Positions 60,265 to 64,000 of a stretch of DNA of 64,000 nt are shown in pieces (within the stretch, counting starts at the first letter, position 1; the number at the start of each line of letters is the position of its first letter). Source of the DNA: Methylomonas rhizoryzae. GTDB taxonomy: Bacteria; Pseudomonadota; Gammaproteobacteria; Methylococcales; Methylomonadaceae. A model generated the notes under the pieces. It had not been told where the DNA came from, searched no databases, and saw only the letters and a program-made list of their open reading frames with translations. The stretch lies in the NCBI RefSeq assembly GCF_008632455.1, contig NZ_CP043929.1, forward strand, positions 1,798,001-1,862,000. The letters are read 5' to 3'. The translations under genes and the position numbers were made by a program.

Positions 60265-61803
60265 ATGGCTATGAAAACTTTAACTGCGATATTTTTGTGC
60301 GTTTGTCTGTGTTTTGAATACGGCAGCACCACGGTTTTGGCGGCTGAACAGGCCGGCATTGTGATAGATGCGCAACAGTCCGGGCGCGTCATCCCTCGAT
60401 TATTGTTCGGCTCCAATTTGCAATGGGAGGCCAACGGCGACGGCCTTATTGTTTCGGATAACGGCCAAGATTCGTTGGTGCCGGCGGTGGTAGACACTGT
60501 TAAATCCGCCGGGGTGAGCGCTATTCGCTTTCCCGGCGGCGCGTTGAGCAATACCTATCAATGGCAAAACGCAATCGGCCCGCTGGCGGAGCGTAAGGTC
60601 GGCGTCACCTATAGCGGCCAGCCGGCCCCGTCTAATTTCGGTACCGACGAGTTCATTCGGCTTTGCCGCTTGACCGGTAGCGACGCCGTGGTGACGGTGA
60701 ATTTTTCAGCGGATCCGGCCGACGCGGCGCATTGGGTCGAGTATCTGAACGGTTCCCCGCAGAGCGAATGGGGGGCGTTGCGGGCTAAAAACGGTAACCG
60801 GCAAGCCTTGGGTGTGCGTTATTTCGAAATCGGTAACGAAATCTATTCGCCGAACGAACCCGGTCATACCAGTGCCTCCAATTACGCGGCGCGCGTTAAA
60901 GATTTTGCTAAAGCGATGAAAACGGTCGATCCGTCGATAAAAGTCGGTGTGGCCTTGGAAGCGTCTTTTACCCAAGCTGCATGGATGGTCAATGTTTATC
61001 CGCATTTGTTAAGTTGGAACGAACAAGTGATTAAACACTTGGATGCCTCCTTAGATTTTGTCGTCGTGCATTTTTACGCTCCCTTCGACAAGATGTTTTT
61101 CAATAACGATTTAAAGCGCTTGGTTTTGGCCGGGCCTATGGTGTTTGCGCAAAATTTGGCTAGCGTAAAAGGCTTGCTGGCCACCCATCAACGCGACCGG
61201 ATGGAAATTGCCGTTACCGAATACAACACGTTTTTCGGCGAAAAAGTCGTGTTGGATAAACGCATATCCAGTGCCGAAAGCGCATTGTTCAATGCGATGA
61301 TGCTGTTCGCCATGATGCGCGACGACAAAGTCGTTCTGGCCAATCATTGGTCTTTACTCAACAACAGCAGTTTCGGGATGTTGCAGTATCAAGACGGTGT
61401 ATTGCTGAAGCGGCCTAATTACGATGTGATGACCTTGCTATCGCAAATGGCGCAAGGCAGCGTGCTGGACACCAAGGTGCAAAGCCCCGCGTATTCGATA
61501 GACGCCAAGGGAAATTTGCCGGCATTAGCGCAGGTTCCCTATTTAGATGCCATTGCGGTTATCGGTGCCAATAAGGATTTGTTGTTGGCTGTCGTCAATC
61601 GAGGTCTGGAGGATAGCGTACCGACCGCCATCAGCTGGTCCGGGTTTAGTGGCACTAACGGCGAGCTTATTACTTTGATCGACGATCAAGATGGCGGCTG
61701 GACCCGTAACGAGAGCGTGCTGGCAGTATCCGCTAATCGGTTCAATGTCAGCTTTCCGGCTCAATCTCTCAGCTTGATACGGTTAAAACCGAGTGTCCGT
61801 TAG
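60265..61803 (+). CDS. exported glycoside hydrolase, alpha-L-arabinofuranosidase-like
   Basis: A 512-residue exported protein with a signal peptide (cleavage after VLA, about residue 26) and a TIM-barrel glycosidase of GH51/GH39-like type. The putative acid/base glutamate is E192 in the EIGNEIYSP motif and the nucleophile is E319 in VTEYNTF. FPGGALSNTYQW (about 89-100) is a clan feature. A beta-sandwich C-terminus (about 430-512) follows. The substrate may be a surface polysaccharide, since the downstream gene is a flippase. The exact family cannot be fixed from motifs alone. Confidence 0.78.
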   Translation: MAMKTLTAIFLCVCLCFEYGSTTVLAAEQAGIVIDAQQSGRVIPRLLFGSNLQWEANGDGLIVSDNGQDSLVPAVVDTVKSAGVSAIRFPGGALSNTYQWQNAIGPLAERKVGVTYSGQPAPSNFGTDEFIRLCRLTGSDAVVTVNFSADPADAAHWVEYLNGSPQSEWGALRAKNGNRQALGVRYFEIGNEIYSPNEPGHTSASNYAARVKDFAKAMKTVDPSIKVGVALEASFTQAAWMVNVYPHLLSWNEQVIKHLDASLDFVVVHFYAPFDKMFFNNDLKRLVLAGPMVFAQNLASVKGLLATHQRDRMEIAVTEYNTFFGEKVVLDKRISSAESALFNAMMLFAMMRDDKVVLANHWSLLNNSSFGMLQYQDGVLLKRPNYDVMTLLSQMAQGSVLDTKVQSPAYSIDAKGNLPALAQVPYLDAIAVIGANKDLLLAVVNRGLEDSVPTAISWSGFSGTNGELITLIDDQDGGWTRNESVLAVSANRFNVSFPAQSLSLIRLKPSVR

Positions 61804-61852
61804 CGCGCATGTATCGCACCGTTTTTACATTCTTTAACCGGCAATCCTCAGC

Positions 61853-63838
61853 GTGTCGTCGCGTGCCTTAACGCATTTTGCTAATGTCCTGATCTCGCGG
61901 TTAGCGCTACCGCTTGGGGCGCTACTCATATTAATAGTTCTGGGCAGGGTGTCTACCGAGCTGCTGGGACGTTACGCGTTGGTAACGACGTATTTCTTCA
62001 TCTTACAAACCTTGCCACTGCTGGGGTTGACGCCCTATGTGATGCGTGAAGTCGCCAGAAAACCCGAGTATGCGGCGCGCTATTACGTCAGCGTTGGTTT
62101 GTTGGCATTGATATCGGCGTTATTAATCAATTTGGCGATCTTTTTCGGCCTCGGCTTTAGCGTTTACCCCGACGACATCCAAGCGGGCATACGGGTAGTC
62201 GGTTATTGCATTGTTCCGGGCATTTTGGCGTTTACCGCCGAAATCGTGTTAACCAGCTTACATAGAACGGCATTCATCTCCCGTTTGGCATTAGCGGAAA
62301 ATTTTTTGCGCGTTGTAGCCAGTATTGTGTTAGTCCGCCAAGGCTACGACGTCGATGCCTTGATGTGGGTGCTGTTTTTGACTAAGAGTCTGTTGTGGCT
62401 CAGTTATTTGGAAATATTAAGCGATATTTGTCCGGGATTTTTAAAAACGCTGCCGCATGGCCGGACATTGCGCGAGATATTTCGAGTCGTTCCGGTGTTT
62501 TTACTGAATACCGTGTTGGCGTTGGTGATCAGTCGCCTGGATTTTGTGGTTTTATCGCTCTATCAGTCGGCCGAAGTGATAGCCCATTACGCGATTGCTT
62601 ACCGTTTGTTCGAAATCGGCATGATGGTGATTACGGCGTTGATGACCAGCCAGTTTCCCAGCTTGTCTCGGCGGCATTTGCAGGGCGTCAGCATCAGCCG
62701 GGCAATGTTCAGGATATTTTTAACGGCTTTTTTTATCGTCATGCTGCCGTTCGCGCTCGGCTTATATTTCGCCGCGGACGGGTATGTACAGCTGTTGTTT
62801 CCGCATCAATATCCTTTGGCCGTGCCGCTGGCCCAAGTTTTTATGTTGATTTTGCCCTTGGCGGGATTCGATTGTGCCGCCAACTTTATGTTGAATGCCA
62901 TGGATAGGCAGCGCGACGATACCTTGGCTTTGTTGTTCGGTTCGCTGGTATACGGGCTGGCATTGCTCATTTGGGTCCCCGAATATTCGATCTACGGTGC
63001 GTTTTGGGCTCTGTTTGCGGCCTTGCTGGTACAGTTATCGGCGCGTTTTTATTTCATAGGGCGGCGTTATCACGGCGTTTTGAGCGGCTTCGAAATCGTT
63101 TTTTACTTAGCGTTGTTGATTGGCATTTGGAGTGTTGTGCTAAGCAGGCAAATCCCGAGTCTAACCGTGCAAGTCTTGCTGGTACTCGGCTTATTCGCGG
63201 CTTTGCCGGCGATATTGATGCTTTCCGGCATGATCCAGCCGCTGCGGTTGCTGCGTTTTTTGAGCGGAACCTCGAAACGGCGCAAGCAGGATGGCGACGT
63301 GAATTCGCTAGCCGGCTTGCTCAGGTTTATCGGCGAAGACGCCAGACGCAACGTGGTCTGGCGCAGATTCAAATATCCTTTGCCGGAAGATAGAAAGCAC
63401 ATCGTCAACTTCGGCTTTAACGCCGTGTTGCTGTATAGGATTTCCCGCTTTTTGTTGTTACGCGGGCTTGGTCGGCTGTCGTTTTTCGTGTGGACGGCCA
63501 ATAAATTGACGACGCGCTGCGATATTCAGCCGGATAGAAAGATAGGTCCGGGTTTAGTGTTGGATGCTCCGGCCGTTGTGGGCATATCCGGGCAGGTAGG
63601 CAGTCATGCCTGTTTTATGGCAAGCACCGCTATCGGCCGCTCCGGCCCGGCCAATCGGCATACGCTAGATAGCCCGGTCGTAGGCGATAAGGTCTTGTTT
63701 TTGCCGGGCGCTTGCATTCTGGGCGGCTTTTTAATTGCAGACCATTCGGTTGTGCCGCCGGGTGCCAAAATACGCAGTCTTAAAGATTTCCAAGCAGCCG
63801 GGCTACAAGCTAAAGATAGAAGCGCGGAAGCGGTTTGA
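61853..63838 (+). CDS. Wzx-type polysaccharide flippase fused to serine-acetyltransferase-like domain
   Basis: A 661-residue protein with a GTG start; no other start is possible because an in-frame stop lies at 61835. Residues about 1-455 form 12 or more membrane helices of the polysaccharide-transporter (Wzx/RfbX) family. From about 470 there is a soluble part resembling serine acetyltransferase: a helical region and a left-handed hexapeptide-repeat fold (KIGPGLVLDA, VVGDKVLFLPGACILGG, PPGAKI). In true SATs the segment reads LDH with the catalytic histidine; here it is LDA, and DIHP is DIQP. The domain may acylate a sugar or be non-catalytic. Confidence 0.82.
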   Translation: MSSRALTHFANVLISRLALPLGALLILIVLGRVSTELLGRYALVTTYFFILQTLPLLGLTPYVMREVARKPEYAARYYVSVGLLALISALLINLAIFFGLGFSVYPDDIQAGIRVVGYCIVPGILAFTAEIVLTSLHRTAFISRLALAENFLRVVASIVLVRQGYDVDALMWVLFLTKSLLWLSYLEILSDICPGFLKTLPHGRTLREIFRVVPVFLLNTVLALVISRLDFVVLSLYQSAEVIAHYAIAYRLFEIGMMVITALMTSQFPSLSRRHLQGVSISRAMFRIFLTAFFIVMLPFALGLYFAADGYVQLLFPHQYPLAVPLAQVFMLILPLAGFDCAANFMLNAMDRQRDDTLALLFGSLVYGLALLIWVPEYSIYGAFWALFAALLVQLSARFYFIGRRYHGVLSGFEIVFYLALLIGIWSVVLSRQIPSLTVQVLLVLGLFAALPAILMLSGMIQPLRLLRFLSGTSKRRKQDGDVNSLAGLLRFIGEDARRNVVWRRFKYPLPEDRKHIVNFGFNAVLLYRISRFLLLRGLGRLSFFVWTANKLTTRCDIQPDRKIGPGLVLDAPAVVGISGQVGSHACFMASTAIGRSGPANRHTLDSPVVGDKVLFLPGACILGGFLIADHSVVPPGAKIRSLKDFQAAGLQAKDRSAEAV

Positions 63839-63989
63839 TAAAACGCGTGGCCGGTTGGACATAGTCCGGTTTTCACCAATATGTCGCACAGGTATTTTTC
63901 CTTGCATTGGGCCGGCGAAATAGACCCGGCAAGAGAAACCGATAGGCGGGTTGAACAACGTGAAGCCCATTCTGGAGTGGAGGTGGCTT

Positions 63990-64000
63990 GTGATGGACTT
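63990..64000 (+). CDS. possible start of the next gene (cut by window end)
   Basis: A strong GGAGG Shine-Dalgarno sequence (63979-63983) sits 6 bp before GTG (63990) and 9 bp before ATG (63993), which are in the same frame. Only the first codons are inside the window, so the product cannot be seen. The region is likely part of the surface-polysaccharide cluster. Confidence 0.3.

Noticed and set aside
63881..64000. An open frame from ATG 63881 to the window end
   Set aside because: It has no Shine-Dalgarno sequence and only 40 codons. A stronger ribosome site precedes 63990/63993 in a different frame.
1..64000. CRISPR arrays, IS elements, phage genes, tRNA and rRNA genes
   Set aside because: No regularly spaced repeats, transposase or integrase motifs, tRNA cloverleaf or rRNA-like segments were seen on either strand by eye.

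Overview
The window looks like chromosomal DNA of a motile gammaproteobacterial methylotroph, most likely a type I methanotroph of the order Methylococcales (Methylomonas-like). The placement is an inference. It rests on a malyl-CoA lyase / malate thiokinase operon (serine-cycle enzymes), a Pseudomonas/Vibrio-type sigma-54 flagellar hierarchy (FlrA/FleQ, FlrBC/FleSR, fliEFGHIJK), and gammaproteobacterial ubiquinone, haem and HslVU gene sets. No methane monooxygenase, rRNA, tRNA, IS element, prophage or CRISPR array was seen. This is mostly core genome.

Layout. 1-12 kb: the 3' part of ubiD, a receiver-PP2C phosphatase, the haem operon hemC-hemD-hemX-hemY, rsmD, a catalytic/non-catalytic pair of M16 peptidases, haem O synthase (cyoE) and ybiB. 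12-19.7 kb: a lysozyme-fold lipoprotein and an FKBP isomerase. These are followed by an envelope and nucleotide-signalling block: an OmpA lipoprotein and an exported FecR protein, divergent from a GAF/HD-GYP protein and a CHASE2 nucleotide cyclase. 20-23.3 kb: mcl-mtkA-mtkB behind a near-consensus sigma-70 promoter and ending in a strong terminator. 23.3-34.6 kb: a 1406-residue SNF2 helicase, hslVU, a DUF971 gene, ubiE-ubiJ-ubiB and orphan exported proteins. 34.6-46.4 kb: the flagellar basal-body, export and regulatory cluster on the minus strand. 46.6-50.6 kb: a CNNM/CorC transporter, then ubiG-gph-yciK-sufT. 50.8-55.2 kb: a sigma-54-driven diguanylate cyclase, cheV, flgA-flgM-flgN and a PilZ flagellar brake. 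55.2-64 kb: citrate synthase, a small thiol-redox operon, a Pho-box-controlled phoU and MgtE_N-CorA pair, and the start of a surface-polysaccharide region (exported glycosidase, and a flippase fused to an acetyltransferase-like domain).

How the genes work together. C1 carbon assimilated through the serine cycle passes through MtkAB and Mcl, which turn malate into acetyl-CoA and glyoxylate. Citrate synthase sits elsewhere in the window. Motility is controlled as a cascade that can be read in the DNA: sigma-54-type promoters precede flrBC, fliE, flgA and a diguanylate cyclase, and a FliA (sigma-28) promoter precedes flgM. Cyclic di-GMP links several loci: a GGDEF enzyme with an I-site, an HD-GYP protein, a PilZ brake and a FleQ-type regulator. 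The loci I consider most worth a second look are the Pho-box phoU/MgtE_N-CorA unit, the flippase-acyltransferase fusion, the FecR/OmpA/HD-GYP/CHASE2 block, and the palindrome-preceded redox operon. I found no clearly unprecedented defence or mobile system.
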